A stretch of DNA of 64,000 nt from Ramlibacter paludis (GCF_022012305.1 NZ_JAKLTM010000001.1:558001-622000); one strand, 5' to 3'; counted from the stretch's first letter, positions 34,890-44,244 are shown. Translations and numbers: made by a program. Notes: generated by a model not told the origin, from the sequence alone.

Positions 34890-35966
34890 CTATGCCAGCA
34901 AAGCGAGAGCGAACTCCCGCGCGTCGAAGGTCTCGAGGTCCTCGAGCTTCTCCCCCACGCCGATGAAATAGACCGGCACCGGCTTCTCCTGGGCGATCGC
35001 CGCCAGCACGCCGCCTTTCGCGGTGCCATCGAGCTTGGTCACCACCAGCCCCGTGAGCTGCAGTACGTTGTCGAAGGACTTCACCTGCGCCAGCGCGTTC
35101 TGCCCGGTGTTGCCGTCGATCACCAGGATCACCTCGTGCGGCGCGCTCGCGTCGGCCTTGCCCACCACCCGCTTGATCTTGCGCAGCTCCTCCATCAGGT
35201 GCAGCTGCGTCGGCAGGCGGCCGGCGGTGTCGACGATGACCACGTCCTTCTTGCGCGCCTTGCCGGCGCTCACCGCGTCGAAGCTCACCGCCGCCGGGTC
35301 GCCGCCTTCCTGGCTGACGATCTCGACCTTGTTGCGGTCGGCCCAGACGGTGAGCTGTTCGCGCGCCGCGGCGCGGAAGGTATCGGCCGCCGCCAGCAGC
35401 ACGGTCTGGCCTTCCTCGGCCAGGTGCCTGGTGAGCTTGCCGATCGAGGTGGTCTTGCCTGCGCCGTTGACGCCGGCCACCATGATCACGGTCGGCTGGT
35501 GTTCGCCGATCACCAGCGGCTTCTGCAGCGGCCGCAGCAACTGCGTGAGCGCGTCCACCAGGATGTTCTTGGCCTGCACCGGCCGGGTCGCACCGCTGGA
35601 CGCCACCTTGCGCTTCACCTCGTTCAGCAGGAATTCGGTCGCGGCCACGCCGGTGTCCGCCAGCAGCAGCGCCGTCTCCAGCTCCTCGTAGAGCGCGTCG
35701 TCGATCGTCGCGCCGGTGAAGACCTGGGAGATGCTGGAGCCCGTCTTGCGCAGCCCGCTGGAGAGGCGCTCCATCCAGCTCTGGCGTTCGGCCGGAACTT
35801 CGACGGCGACCGGGATCTCCATCGGAGCGACCAGCGCGCTGCCGATGAGGCCGCCGGATGCGGGCGCCGGCGCAGTGACCGCCGCGGGCGCGGGCACGGC
35901 TGCCGTTGCGTCGGCAGGCGGGGCCGCCGGGGCGGGCGGGGGCTTTTTCTTGAAGAAACTGAACAT
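34890..35966 (-). CDS. ftsY: signal recognition particle receptor FtsY
   Basis: 358 residues. Low-complexity Ala/Pro N-terminus, then the NG domain with VAGVNGAGKTTSIGKL (G1, near 158), DTAGRLPTQ and TKLDGTAKGGVLAA (G4/G5, near 303). FtsY receives ribosome-nascent chain complexes from SRP at the membrane. ATG 35966 gives the common MFSFFKKK start; the frame extends upstream without signal. Divergent from the M16 peptidase gene with a 30-bp gap. Confidence 0.96.
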   Translation of the reverse strand: MFSFFKKKPPPAPAAPPADATAAVPAPAAVTAPAPASGGLIGSALVAPMEIPVAVEVPAERQSWMERLSSGLRKTGSSISQVFTGATIDDALYEELETALLLADTGVAATEFLLNEVKRKVASSGATRPVQAKNILVDALTQLLRPLQKPLVIGEHQPTVIMVAGVNGAGKTTSIGKLTRHLAEEGQTVLLAAADTFRAAAREQLTVWADRNKVEIVSQEGGDPAAVSFDAVSAGKARKKDVVIVDTAGRLPTQLHLMEELRKIKRVVGKADASAPHEVILVIDGNTGQNALAQVKSFDNVLQLTGLVVTKLDGTAKGGVLAAIAQEKPVPVYFIGVGEKLEDLETFDAREFALALLA

Positions 35967-35996
35967 CGAAACCCGATCTTGAATCACACTGATTCT

Positions 35997-37418
35997 ATGA
36001 AACGCCATCTGCGCTCAATTTTTCTTCCACTCATCTCATCCTTGGCCTTTCTGGCCGCATCTCCGGCCCAGTCCCAGTTCTCGGGCCCGCCCCCCAAGCA
36101 GGAAAAGCCGATCCAGTACCAGTTGCCCAACGGCTTCACCGTGATCATCAAGCCCGACCGGCGCGCGCCGACCGCGGTGCACATGGTCTACGTGCGCGCC
36201 GGCGCCATGGACGAAGTGGACGGCAGCACGGGCCTGGCCCACATGCTGGAACACATGCTCTTCAAGGGCACCAAGGACGTGCCGCCGGGCGAATTCTCGC
36301 GCCGCGTCGCCGCCCTGGGCGGCCGCGAAAACGCCTTCACCACCCGCGACAACACCGGCTACTACCAGCAGATCCCGGCGTCGCGGCTGGAGGACGTGAT
36401 CAAGCTGGAGTCCGACCGCTTCGCCCACAACCAGTGGCCCGACGACGAATTCAAGCGAGAGCTGGAGGTGGTGAAGGAGGAGCGCCGCATGCGCACCGAG
36501 GACAACCCGCGCGCGCAGCTCTACGAGCAGCTGAGCGCCGTCACCTACCAGGCCTCGCCCTACCGGCGCCCCGTCGTCGGCTGGATGAGCGACCTGGATT
36601 CGATGACCGCCAACGATGCGCGCGAGTTCTACCGGCACTGGTACGTGCCGGCCAACGCCGCCGTCATCATCGCCGGCGACGTCGACGTGCCCAAGGTGCG
36701 GCAGCTGGTCGACAAGTACTACGGCAGCATCCCGGCGCGCCCGGTGCCGCCGCGCAAGCCGCGCGAGGAGCCGGAGCAGACCGGCATCCGCCGCATGGAG
36801 TTCAAGGCGCCGGCCGACCAGGCCTACCTGGTGATGGCCTTCAAGGTGCCGCAGCTGACGTCCTTCGAGAAGACCCCGGACAACGACGACGCACTGGCGC
36901 TCACCGTGCTGGCCGCGGTGCTCGATGGCTACGAAGGCGCGCGCCTGGACCGCGCCCTGACCCAGGGCGCCGACCGCGTGGCCGACAGCGTGGGCGCGGA
37001 CAACGGCCTGTGGGGCCGCGGCCCGCAGCTCTTCACGCTGAGCGGCGTGCCGGCCAAGGGCAAGACCACCGAGCAGGTCGAGGCCGGCCTGCGCGCGCAG
37101 GTGAAGAAAGTGGCGGAAGAAGGCGTGACCGAGGCCGAACTCAATCGGGTCAAGGTGCGCTGGATCGCCGGCGAGATCTACAAGCTCGACTCGCTGATGA
37201 ACCAGGCGCGCGAGTTGGGCAGCGCCTGGATCATGGGCCTGCCGGTGGACGCCGACGAGCGCCTGCTGGAACGCCTGCGCACCGTCACCGCCGACCAGGT
37301 CAAGGCCGTTGCCGCCAAGTACTTCGGCGACGACCAGCTCACCGTGGGCGTGCTGCGTCCGCTGCCGCTGGACCCGAATCGCAAGCCGCGCACTCCTGCC
37401 GTCCAACTGCGCCACTGA
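35997..37418 (+). CDS. M16 zinc peptidase, catalytic subunit
   Basis: 473 residues with a signal peptide (about 1-27). The inverted zinc motif HMLEH is at 82-86 (His82, Glu85, His86) and a further Glu lies in VVKEERRM near 160, as in pitrilysin/M16B enzymes. Two homologous halves follow. It is paired with a second M16 gene 1 bp downstream that lacks the motif, so the active enzyme is probably a periplasmic heterodimer. Substrate unknown. Confidence 0.93.
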   Translation: MKRHLRSIFLPLISSLAFLAASPAQSQFSGPPPKQEKPIQYQLPNGFTVIIKPDRRAPTAVHMVYVRAGAMDEVDGSTGLAHMLEHMLFKGTKDVPPGEFSRRVAALGGRENAFTTRDNTGYYQQIPASRLEDVIKLESDRFAHNQWPDDEFKRELEVVKEERRMRTEDNPRAQLYEQLSAVTYQASPYRRPVVGWMSDLDSMTANDAREFYRHWYVPANAAVIIAGDVDVPKVRQLVDKYYGSIPARPVPPRKPREEPEQTGIRRMEFKAPADQAYLVMAFKVPQLTSFEKTPDNDDALALTVLAAVLDGYEGARLDRALTQGADRVADSVGADNGLWGRGPQLFTLSGVPAKGKTTEQVEAGLRAQVKKVAEEGVTEAELNRVKVRWIAGEIYKLDSLMNQARELGSAWIMGLPVDADERLLERLRTVTADQVKAVAAKYFGDDQLTVGVLRPLPLDPNRKPRTPAVQLRH

Positions 37419-37419
37419 C

Positions 37420-38778
37420 ATGAACCAGAACAACATGAAAACCATCCTGCGCTGGGCCGCGCCCGCCTTCCTCGCCGCCTCGTGCGCCCTGCCGGCCGCC
37501 GCGGCCCTGCCGATCCAGAAGTGGCAGCAGGCCAGCGGCGCGCAGGTGTACCTGATCGAAAGTCCCAGCCTGCCGATCGTCGACGTGCAGGTGGACGTGG
37601 ATGCCGGCGAGCGGCGCGACCCGGCTGACAAGGCCGGCCTGCACAGCGTGACGGCTTCGATGACGTCCAAGGGCATCTCGGCCCGCGACGGCCAGCCGGC
37701 GCTGGACGAGAACCAGCTGGCCGAAGCCTGGGCCGACCTGGGTGCCGGCTTCGGCGGCAGCGCGAGCGCCGACCGAATGAGCTTCACGCTGCGTTCGCTG
37801 ACCTACCCGGACCTGCTGGCGAAAGCCGTGGCACTGGGGGCGCGCCAGCTGGGAGAGCCGTCCTTCCCGGACAACGTCTGGCAGCGCGATCGCCAGCGCA
37901 TGGCGGCCGCGATCCGCGAAGCCGACACGCGTCCCGGCACCGTGGCCGGCAAGGCCTTCCAGAAGGCGGTGTACGGCAGCCATCCTTATGGCTACGACAC
38001 GACCGAGGAGTCGCTGGGGCGCATCACCACGCAGGACATGCGCGAGGTCTACAAGCTGGTGCAGCCTTGCCGCGCCAAGGTGAGCATCGTCGGCGCCGTC
38101 AACCGCGCGCAGGCCGACCAGATCGTCACGACGCTGCTCTCGCGCCTGCCGGCGGGCACGTGCGCGCCGCTGCCGCCGGTGCCGGAAGTGCCGGCCCTGA
38201 CCGCGGCCGCCGAAAGGGCGATCCCCTTCGCCGCCGCGCAGGCGCAGGTGCTGATCGGCCAGCCGGGCTACAAGCGCTCCGACCCGGACTACTTCCCGCT
38301 CACCGTGGGCAACTACACCCTGGGCGGCGGCGGCTTCGTCTCGCGCCTGACCACCGAGGTGCGCGAAAAGCGCGGCCTGAGCTACAGCGTCTACAGCTAC
38401 TTCAACCCCGGCATGCATGCCGGCGCCTTCACGCTCGGACTGCAGACGCGGCCCGACCAGGCGGCGCAGGCGGTGGAAGTGTCGCGCGACGTGCTCAAGC
38501 GCTTCGTGGCCGAAGGCCCGACCGAGGCCGAACTGAAGGCCGCCAAGGACTTCATGATCGGCGGCTTCGCGCTGCGCATCGACAGCAACAGCAAGCTGCT
38601 GGACAACCTGGCCAACATCGCCTGGAACGACCTGCCGCTGGATTACCTGGATACCTGGACCAGGCAGGTGGAGAAGGTGACGGCCGCCGATATCCGGGCC
38701 GCCTTCGCCCGCAAGCTGCAGCCGGACCGCATGGTGACGGTCGTAGTGGGCGCTCCCGTCGCGCCGGCCCGACAGTAA
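37420..38778 (+). CDS. M16 peptidase-like partner lacking the zinc motif
   Basis: 452 residues, signal peptide ending near AAAALP. The M16 fold is recognisable (DVQVDVDAGERRDPADKAGL, YGSHPYGYDTTEESLG and GGGGFVSRLTTEVREKRGLS), but where the first subunit has HxxEH this one reads AGLHSVTASM. In M16B pairs the non-catalytic subunit supplies the Arg/Tyr site, here possibly in REKRGLSYSVYSY. Together with the previous gene it likely forms one enzyme. Confidence 0.92.
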   Translation: MNQNNMKTILRWAAPAFLAASCALPAAAALPIQKWQQASGAQVYLIESPSLPIVDVQVDVDAGERRDPADKAGLHSVTASMTSKGISARDGQPALDENQLAEAWADLGAGFGGSASADRMSFTLRSLTYPDLLAKAVALGARQLGEPSFPDNVWQRDRQRMAAAIREADTRPGTVAGKAFQKAVYGSHPYGYDTTEESLGRITTQDMREVYKLVQPCRAKVSIVGAVNRAQADQIVTTLLSRLPAGTCAPLPPVPEVPALTAAAERAIPFAAAQAQVLIGQPGYKRSDPDYFPLTVGNYTLGGGGFVSRLTTEVREKRGLSYSVYSYFNPGMHAGAFTLGLQTRPDQAAQAVEVSRDVLKRFVAEGPTEAELKAAKDFMIGGFALRIDSNSKLLDNLANIAWNDLPLDYLDTWTRQVEKVTAADIRAAFARKLQPDRMVTVVVGAPVAPARQ

Positions 38779-38780
38779 AA

Positions 38781-38820
38781 CCCCTCCCGATGGGGGGTCC
38801 CCTGTCAATCTTGACAGGGG
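38781..38820 (+). other. double hairpin downstream of the M16 genes
   Basis: CCCC/GGGG (38781-38784 with 38792-38797) is followed by a perfect 10-bp stem CCCCTGTCAA (38799-38808)/TTGACAGGGG (38811-38820) with a 2-nt centre. No T run follows, so it is not a standard terminator. It could protect the 3' end of the M16 message or begin a structured leader. Confidence 0.5.
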
Positions 38821-38908
38821 TGGGCGTGCAGACTGCCGCCGGGCACTCAACAATGCCACTGCGCTGTCACGCACACAAGAATCCGGAACGGATCAGAGGG
38901 AGTGAGTC

Positions 38909-38943
38909 GGGGGCACGGGCTGGACCCGTGTCCCCTTTTTTTT
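38909..38943 (+). terminator. intrinsic terminator 17 bp before rsmD
   Basis: GGGGGCACGGG (38909-38919), loop CTGGA, CCCGTGTCCCC (38925-38935) with one G-T pair, followed by eight T (38936-38943). It reads on the plus strand. The rsmD ATG follows only 17 bp after the T run, too close for a normal promoter in between, so it may act as an attenuator for rsmD-coaD. The 88 bases between the two hairpins hold no open frame I can support. Confidence 0.8.
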
Positions 38944-38960
38944 GCCTTTAAGCTCGCCGC

Positions 38961-39512
38961 ATGCCCCAGATTCGCATCATCGGCGGCCAGTGGAAGCGCA
39001 CGAAGCTGGAAGTTGCCGACCGTCCCGGCTTGCGGCCGACGCCCGATCGGGTCCGCGAGACCCTTTTCAACTGGCTGGGCCAGGACCTGGCGGGCTGGCG
39101 CTGCGTCGACGCCTTTGCCGGAACCGGCGCCCTCGGACTCGAAGCCGCCTCGCGCGGCGCGGCCGACGTGCTGCTGGTGGAAGCCGAGGCTTCGCTCGTC
39201 GACCAGATCCGCGCCGTCACCCAGCGACTGGCCGCCACGAACGTGCGCGTGCAGCGAGGCAACGGCGTGAGCGTGCTGGCGGCCTTGCCGGCCGGCAGCG
39301 TCGACCTCGTCTTCCTCGATCCGCCATTCGACGCCCAGTTGTTCGACAAGGCCCTGGCCGCCGCCGTGCCGGCGCTGGCGCCCGAGGGCTACATCTACCT
39401 GGAGGCTCCCACGCGCTGGGACGAGGCGGCGCTCGCGAAACACCGCCTGGAGCTCACCCGCCACCTGAAAGCGGGCGCCGTCCACGGCCACCTGTTGCGC
39501 CGCGCTGCATAA
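38961..39512 (+). CDS. rsmD: 16S rRNA (guanine(966)-N(2))-methyltransferase RsmD
   Basis: 183 residues. IIGGQWKRTKLEV at the N-terminus, RPTPDRVRETLFNWLG near 25, DAFAGTGALGLEAASRGA near 52 (motif I) and VFLDPPFD near 118 (motif IV) mark the family. It methylates G966 of 16S rRNA in the small subunit head. Upstream sits an intrinsic terminator; coaD follows. Confidence 0.95.
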   Translation: MPQIRIIGGQWKRTKLEVADRPGLRPTPDRVRETLFNWLGQDLAGWRCVDAFAGTGALGLEAASRGAADVLLVEAEASLVDQIRAVTQRLAATNVRVQRGNGVSVLAALPAGSVDLVFLDPPFDAQLFDKALAAAVPALAPEGYIYLEAPTRWDEAALAKHRLELTRHLKAGAVHGHLLRRAA

Positions 39513-39556
39513 TGCAGCGCAACAATGCGCCGGCAGGCCATTGAGGAGACACCACC

Positions 39557-40057
39557 ATGGCCACCGACGTCATCGCCGTCTATCCCGGCACCTTCGATCC
39601 CATGACCCTGGGCCACGAGGATGTGGTGAGGCGCGCCTGCCAGCTGTTCGACCGCATCATCGTGGCGGTGGCGGCGGGGCACCACAAGAAGGCGCTGTTC
39701 ACGCTGCAGGAACGCATGGACATGGCGCGCGAGGCGCTGGCCGGCAATCCCCAGGTGACGGTGGAAGGCTTTTCCGGGCTGGTGCGCGACTTCGTGGTGG
39801 CGCGCGGCGGCAAGGCCATGGTGCGCGGCGTGCGCGCGGTCACCGACTTCGACTACGAATTCCAGCTGGCCGGCATGAACCGCCACCTGATGCCGGACGT
39901 GGAGACCGTCTTCCTGACGCCCAGCGACAAGTACCAGTTCATCAGCAGCACCTTCGTGCGCGAGATCGCGGTGCTGGGCGGCGAGGTGCACCAGTTCACG
40001 TCGGCGACGGTGCAGCAGCGCCTGATCGAGAAGGTGCGCAGCCTCGGGCGGGAGTAG
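39557..40057 (+). CDS. coaD: phosphopantetheine adenylyltransferase
   Basis: 166 residues. YPGTFDPMTLGHEDVVRRA at the N-terminus holds the (T/H)xGH nucleotidyl-transfer motif, and ISSTFVREIA near 133 is the second nucleotide-binding motif. The enzyme makes dephospho-CoA from ATP and phosphopantetheine, the fourth step of CoA synthesis. A GGAG box precedes the ATG; the rsmD-coaD order is common in this group. Confidence 0.96.
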   Translation: MATDVIAVYPGTFDPMTLGHEDVVRRACQLFDRIIVAVAAGHHKKALFTLQERMDMAREALAGNPQVTVEGFSGLVRDFVVARGGKAMVRGVRAVTDFDYEFQLAGMNRHLMPDVETVFLTPSDKYQFISSTFVREIAVLGGEVHQFTSATVQQRLIEKVRSLGRE

Positions 40058-40063
40058 CTCCCG

Positions 40064-40765
40064 TCAGGCGCCCACCGCGTCCTGCAGCCACTCCCTGAGC
40101 GTCGCGTTCACCACGTCCGGCCGTTCCATGGTCAGCATGTGCCCGCAACGCGGCACCATCACCAGCTTCGCGTTGGAGCAAAGCGCCGCGATCTGGCGCG
40201 AATGCCCCGGCGGCGCCAGCTGGTCGTCTTCCCCGCACATCACCAGCACCGGGCATTCCAGCCGCGCCAGGTGCAGCCGCGCATCGGGCCGGGTGATCAC
40301 CGCGCGGTTCTGCCGGATCAATTGATCGGCCCCGGCCGCCAGCACGAAGCGCAGGTACTCCGGCGCCAGCGCCAGCGCGTGGTCCGGATGAAACGCCAGG
40401 GCCACGTTCGGCGCGATGACTTCCGTCACCCGGCCCTGTTCGAACAGGACGATGGCGCTCTCGCGCAGCGCCCGCATCTCCTCCGTTTCGGGATTCGCAT
40501 TGGTCCCCAGGAGGGCGAGGCCGGCGATGCGGTCCGGCGCCTGGCGCGCCGCTTCCATCGCGATCATCCCGCCCATCGAGGCGCCGCACAGCACCAGCTT
40601 GCCCGGATGCTCCTCCAGCATCGCGGCGGCCATCGCGGGGATGCTGGGGTGCCGCGCGGCGACGTCCGTCACCAGCGGGCCGTAGTCGGCCAGGCCGGAA
40701 AGCTGGTCGCGCCACATCGTCCGGTCGGCGGCCAGGCCGGGAATCAGCAACAGGGTGGAGTCCAT
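40064..40765 (-). CDS. alpha/beta hydrolase
   Basis: 233 residues. LLLIPGLAADRTMW at the N-terminus holds the oxyanion region; the nucleophile elbow is CGASMGGMIA (Ser near 63), the acid is in CGEDDQLAPP (near 175) and the base His in RCGHMLTMERP (near 207). All three catalytic residues are in order. Substrate is not evident. It is convergent with coaD (6-bp gap) and divergent from the phosphatase gene. Confidence 0.92.
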   Translation of the reverse strand: MDSTLLLIPGLAADRTMWRDQLSGLADYGPLVTDVAARHPSIPAMAAAMLEEHPGKLVLCGASMGGMIAMEAARQAPDRIAGLALLGTNANPETEEMRALRESAIVLFEQGRVTEVIAPNVALAFHPDHALALAPEYLRFVLAAGADQLIRQNRAVITRPDARLHLARLECPVLVMCGEDDQLAPPGHSRQIAALCSNAKLVMVPRCGHMLTMERPDVVNATLREWLQDAVGA

Positions 40766-40853
40766 TCGGCGGGTGCAGGGAACCGTTCGGGGTGCGCCGT
40801 ATTCTGCCCAAGATGCCGCTGCCCATAATCATTCCAATGCAAGCCAGTCAGCC

Positions 40854-41516
40854 ATGACGGAACTCGTCCTGATCCGGCACGGCGAAACCGACATGAACCG
40901 GGAGCTTCGCTTCCAGGGCCATGTCGATGTGTCGCTTAACGCCACCGGCCTCGAGCAGGCCCGGCGCCTGGCCGCGCGCATGGCGGGCCAGCAGGCCGAC
41001 GCCCTCTATGCCAGCGACCTGCTGCGCGCACGCCAGACCGCCCAGCCGATCGCCAGCGGGCTGGCGCTGCCGGCGGTGCCGGAAACCGGCCTGCGCGAAC
41101 AGAGCTTCGGCCGCGTCGACGGCATGAAGGTGGACGACATCAAGGTGCAGCATCCCGAGGCTTGGGAAGGCTGGCTGCGCTTCGGGGAGCACTACGCCAT
41201 GCCCGAGGGCGAGTCGGCCCACCAGTTCCACAAGCGCGTGATGGAAGCGGTGCACCGCCTGGTGGCCGCGCACCGGGGCGGCAAGCTGGTGGTCGTGACG
41301 CACGGCGGCGTGCTGGACATGATCTACCGCACCGCGCGTTCGCTGGGCCTGAGCGGGCCGCGCCAAAGCGAGATCCCGAATGCGGGGCTGAACCGGGTCC
41401 GTGTGCGCGATGGCGGCATCGACATCCTCGACTGGGCCGACACCCGGCACCTGGCGGACCTGCCGCCGCAGCCGGTCTACGACCAGAAGTCGCTGGCGAA
41501 GCCCAAGGCGGCGTAG
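40854..41516 (+). CDS. histidine phosphatase family protein (GpmB/CobC-like)
   Basis: 220 residues. LVLIRHGETDMNRELRFQG near the N-terminus is the RHG phosphatase signature with the phospho-His; YASDLLRARQTAQPIA near 54 and VVVTHGGVLDMIYRTA near 148 supply the other catalytic Arg, Glu and His regions. Members dephosphorylate sugars, nucleotides or cobalamin intermediates; none is indicated here. Its 3' end overlaps the convergent TPR gene by 40 bp. Confidence 0.93.
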   Translation: MTELVLIRHGETDMNRELRFQGHVDVSLNATGLEQARRLAARMAGQQADALYASDLLRARQTAQPIASGLALPAVPETGLREQSFGRVDGMKVDDIKVQHPEAWEGWLRFGEHYAMPEGESAHQFHKRVMEAVHRLVAAHRGGKLVVVTHGGVLDMIYRTARSLGLSGPRQSEIPNAGLNRVRVRDGGIDILDWADTRHLADLPPQPVYDQKSLAKPKAA

Positions 41517-42808
41517 ACCTGCTTCGCCTGCCGCTGCAGGCGCTTCGATTCCGGCTGCGAACGCACCTGTTGCTGCAACAGGTTCTGCGCGCCGGCGGAA
41601 TGACCGCTACGCAGCAGGGCATCTAGGTGCACCTGCGCGAACAGGTCGCGCTGTGCGTGGCTGCCGCCGATCTCCAGCAGTCGCGGCAGCGCCTGCCCCA
41701 GCCCGTCGATCGCGCCTTGCCAGTCGCCCTCGGCATGTGCCAGCAGGCCCCGGCTGGCGGGAATGCAGACGCGCAGCCACGGCGCCGCCGCTTCGGCCGG
41801 CAACTGGCTCGCGTGCCGCTCCATGCCGGCGAGCAAGGCCCGCGCTTCGGCTACGCGGCCGGCGCGCGCGAGGCCGTAGAGATACTGCATGTCCAGGAAA
41901 GGCAGCACGTGGTCGGGCCCGCGCCGGGCCAGGTAGTCGCCCAGTTCCTTCCACCGATCGCCGACGTCGCCACCGGCCAGCTCGACCCGCGCCAGCAGCG
42001 ACACCGCGTTGATCTGGTCCTGGCTGTATTCCTTGGCCTCCGCCCACACGTGGCGGTCGTAGATGGCCAGCACCTCGTCGAATTCGTCGAGGTCCAGCGC
42101 GAACAGCGCCTGGTGCCACCAGTTGTGCGTGACCATGAAGGAGTTGAGGCCGGTCCAGGTGTCGCTCATGTCGCGCAGGAACTCGTGCCCTTCGCGCAGC
42201 CGCCCTTGCGTCAGCATCACGTGGGCCAGCGCGTGGTGCGCCCACGGCTCCTTGCGCCGCATCCGGATGGCCTGTCGCGCCGAGGCTTCCGCCTGCTCCA
42301 GGAAGTGGCATTGCTCCCAGCCGAAAGCCAGCATGCCGTGCAGGTAAGGGACGTCGCCGGCAGCCGGCAGCGCGGCCAGCGCGGTGCGCAGCATCCCCGG
42401 CGCGTCGCCGCGGTTGAACAGGTGGTAGTGCGCGAGCTTGAGCGAAGCCAGGTCGCGCGGATGCTCGCGCGCCTGCTCCTCGTGCAGCGCGATGGCCCAC
42501 GGGATGTCGCCGGCCACCCAGGCGGCGATGGCGTTGATGAAGCGCTGCTCGCGCGCGGTCGCGCTGCCGGCTGCCAGCAGAGCCCGCTGGATGAAGGGCC
42601 GCGCATTGCCGGGCGCGTCGCCGGTCTCCGCGAACATGTGCAGCGCCGCGCAATAGGCCTGCACGATGGGACTCGGGTCGGCCTGCGCCTGCAGGATGTT
42701 GGCCGCCCGGGCCTCGCTGGCGATGAAGCCTTCGACGAAGTCGTTCAGCGGCGCCAGGGCCGCATCGGACGCCAGCGAGACCGGGTTGCCCAGGACATCA
42801 GTCGACAT
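41477..42808 (-). CDS. TTC38-like tetratricopeptide protein
   Basis: 443 residues of repeated helices. KEPWAHHALAHVMLTQGRLREGHEF (about 188-212, here broken as KEPWAHHALAHVML and TQGRLREGHEF), then FMVTHNWWHQALFALDLDEFD (FMVTHNWWHQALF) is the conserved core of the TTC38 family. No enzyme motif is seen; TTC38 homologues are scaffold-like proteins of unknown role. It overlaps the amidase gene by 11 bp and ends the ABC-amidase operon. Confidence 0.85.
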   Translation of the reverse strand: MSTDVLGNPVSLASDAALAPLNDFVEGFIASEARAANILQAQADPSPIVQAYCAALHMFAETGDAPGNARPFIQRALLAAGSATAREQRFINAIAAWVAGDIPWAIALHEEQAREHPRDLASLKLAHYHLFNRGDAPGMLRTALAALPAAGDVPYLHGMLAFGWEQCHFLEQAEASARQAIRMRRKEPWAHHALAHVMLTQGRLREGHEFLRDMSDTWTGLNSFMVTHNWWHQALFALDLDEFDEVLAIYDRHVWAEAKEYSQDQINAVSLLARVELAGGDVGDRWKELGDYLARRGPDHVLPFLDMQYLYGLARAGRVAEARALLAGMERHASQLPAEAAAPWLRVCIPASRGLLAHAEGDWQGAIDGLGQALPRLLEIGGSHAQRDLFAQVHLDALLRSGHSAGAQNLLQQQVRSQPESKRLQRQAKQVYAALGFASDFWS

Positions 42809-44234
42809 GGTGGAGCGCTTCCGAGGGCGGCTGCGGCCACGGCCGCTGCGGTTCCCGGATCAGCTCGAAGGCGCGCGCCACCTGCAGCACCCCCAGGTCG
42901 TCGAAGCGCTTGCCGGCGATCTGCAGGCCGATCGGCCAGCCCCTGGACGTGTAGCCGCAGTTGACCGACGCAGCCGGCTGCTCCGACATGTTGAAGGGCA
43001 CGGTGAAGCCGATGTGCTCCAGCGGCCGCATCGGGTCGTTGGTGGGCGACGCGGCTTCCGCCGGCGGCGCCGGCACCGGCGACACCGGGGACAGCACGTA
43101 ATCGAAAGGCCGGCAGGCCTCCACCGCCGCGAGGCGCGTCAGGTGGAACTGGTGGAAGGCGCGGAACACCGCTTCGCCGCTCATGCCCACGGCACTGTCG
43201 GCCCACTGCTGGATGTAAGGCAGCACCTTGGCCTTGGCCTGCGGCTGCAAGGCCTTCATGTCGACGTGCGAGCGCATGCGCCAGAAGTGGTCCATGCCAT
43301 CCAGCATGGCCTGCGTCATGAAAGGCTGCATGGGCGCGACCACCGCGCCGGCGCGTTCGAACAAGGCGGCGGCGCGCTTCACCGCCTCCGCCACTTCCGG
43401 TTCGACCGCGAGGCCGCAGCCGGCTTCGAGCAGCAAGCCGATGCGCAGGCCGCGCAGCTTCTCCACGCCCGCATCGAAGGCCGACCAGGCGATGTCCTGC
43501 TGCGGCAGGTTCATGCTGTCGCGGTCGTCGGGCCGCGCCAGCACGTCCATGAACAGCGCCGCATCGGCGACGGTGCGCGTCATCGGGCCGGCGGCCCGGC
43601 CGATGTAGGGCGGGTCGATCGGGATGCGGCCCAGGCTGGGCTTGAGGGTGAAGATCCCGCACCAGCTGGCCGGCAGGCGCAGCGAGCCGCCGATGTCGGT
43701 GCCTATGTGCAGCGGCCCGTAGCCCGCGGCCGCCGCGGAACCCGCGCCGGCGCTGGAGCCCCCGGGCGTGCGTGTGCGGTCCCAGGGATTGCGCGCGAGC
43801 TTGTGGTAGCTCGAAAGGCCCGAAGACAGCATGCCGTAGTCGGGCATGGTGGTCTTGGCCAGCACCACGCCGCCGTGTTCGCGCACGCGCGCCGCCGGGG
43901 GCGCATCGGCGCCCGCGGGCGTCGCCGGCGTCGCCGCGGTGCCCAGCGGCGTGGGATCGCCGCGCGTCGCGATGTTGTCCTTGATGGTGACGGGTACGCC
44001 GTCGATCAGGCCGAGCGGCTCCCCGCGCAGCCAGCGCTGCTCGCTGGCGCGCGCCTGCTCCAGCACCTGCTCGGGCCGCAGCAGGAACAGCGCCTGCAGG
44101 TGCTGTTCCCAGCGTTCGACGTGGCCGAGGACGCTGCGCGCCACCTCGACCGGCGAGAACTCGCGGCGGCGGTAGCCCGCCACCAGTTCGGCCGCGCCGA
44201 GTTCGTGCAGCGCGGTCGGGGACTTCTCGGTCAT
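42798..44234 (-). CDS. amidase-signature enzyme
   Basis: 478 residues. The Ser-cisSer-Lys triad is readable: Lys in VPVTIKDNIA (near 84), and the two Ser in TPGGSSAGAGSAAAAG (near 158-173), followed by GTDIGGSLRLPASWCG. Amidases hydrolyse a wide range of amides, including peptide-like compounds and carbamates. Position after a peptide-type ABC binding protein (10-bp gap) suggests it cleaves the imported compound. Specific substrate unknown. Confidence 0.94.
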   Translation of the reverse strand: MTEKSPTALHELGAAELVAGYRRREFSPVEVARSVLGHVERWEQHLQALFLLRPEQVLEQARASEQRWLRGEPLGLIDGVPVTIKDNIATRGDPTPLGTAATPATPAGADAPPAARVREHGGVVLAKTTMPDYGMLSSGLSSYHKLARNPWDRTRTPGGSSAGAGSAAAAGYGPLHIGTDIGGSLRLPASWCGIFTLKPSLGRIPIDPPYIGRAAGPMTRTVADAALFMDVLARPDDRDSMNLPQQDIAWSAFDAGVEKLRGLRIGLLLEAGCGLAVEPEVAEAVKRAAALFERAGAVVAPMQPFMTQAMLDGMDHFWRMRSHVDMKALQPQAKAKVLPYIQQWADSAVGMSGEAVFRAFHQFHLTRLAAVEACRPFDYVLSPVSPVPAPPAEAASPTNDPMRPLEHIGFTVPFNMSEQPAASVNCGYTSRGWPIGLQIAGKRFDDLGVLQVARAFELIREPQRPWPQPPSEALHHVD

Positions 44235-44244
44235 AGGCTTCGCA

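Noticed and set aside
38811..38816. TTGACA as a -35 box for a small RNA
   Set aside because: No -10 element lies 15-19 bp downstream; the hexamer is part of the perfect hairpin instead.
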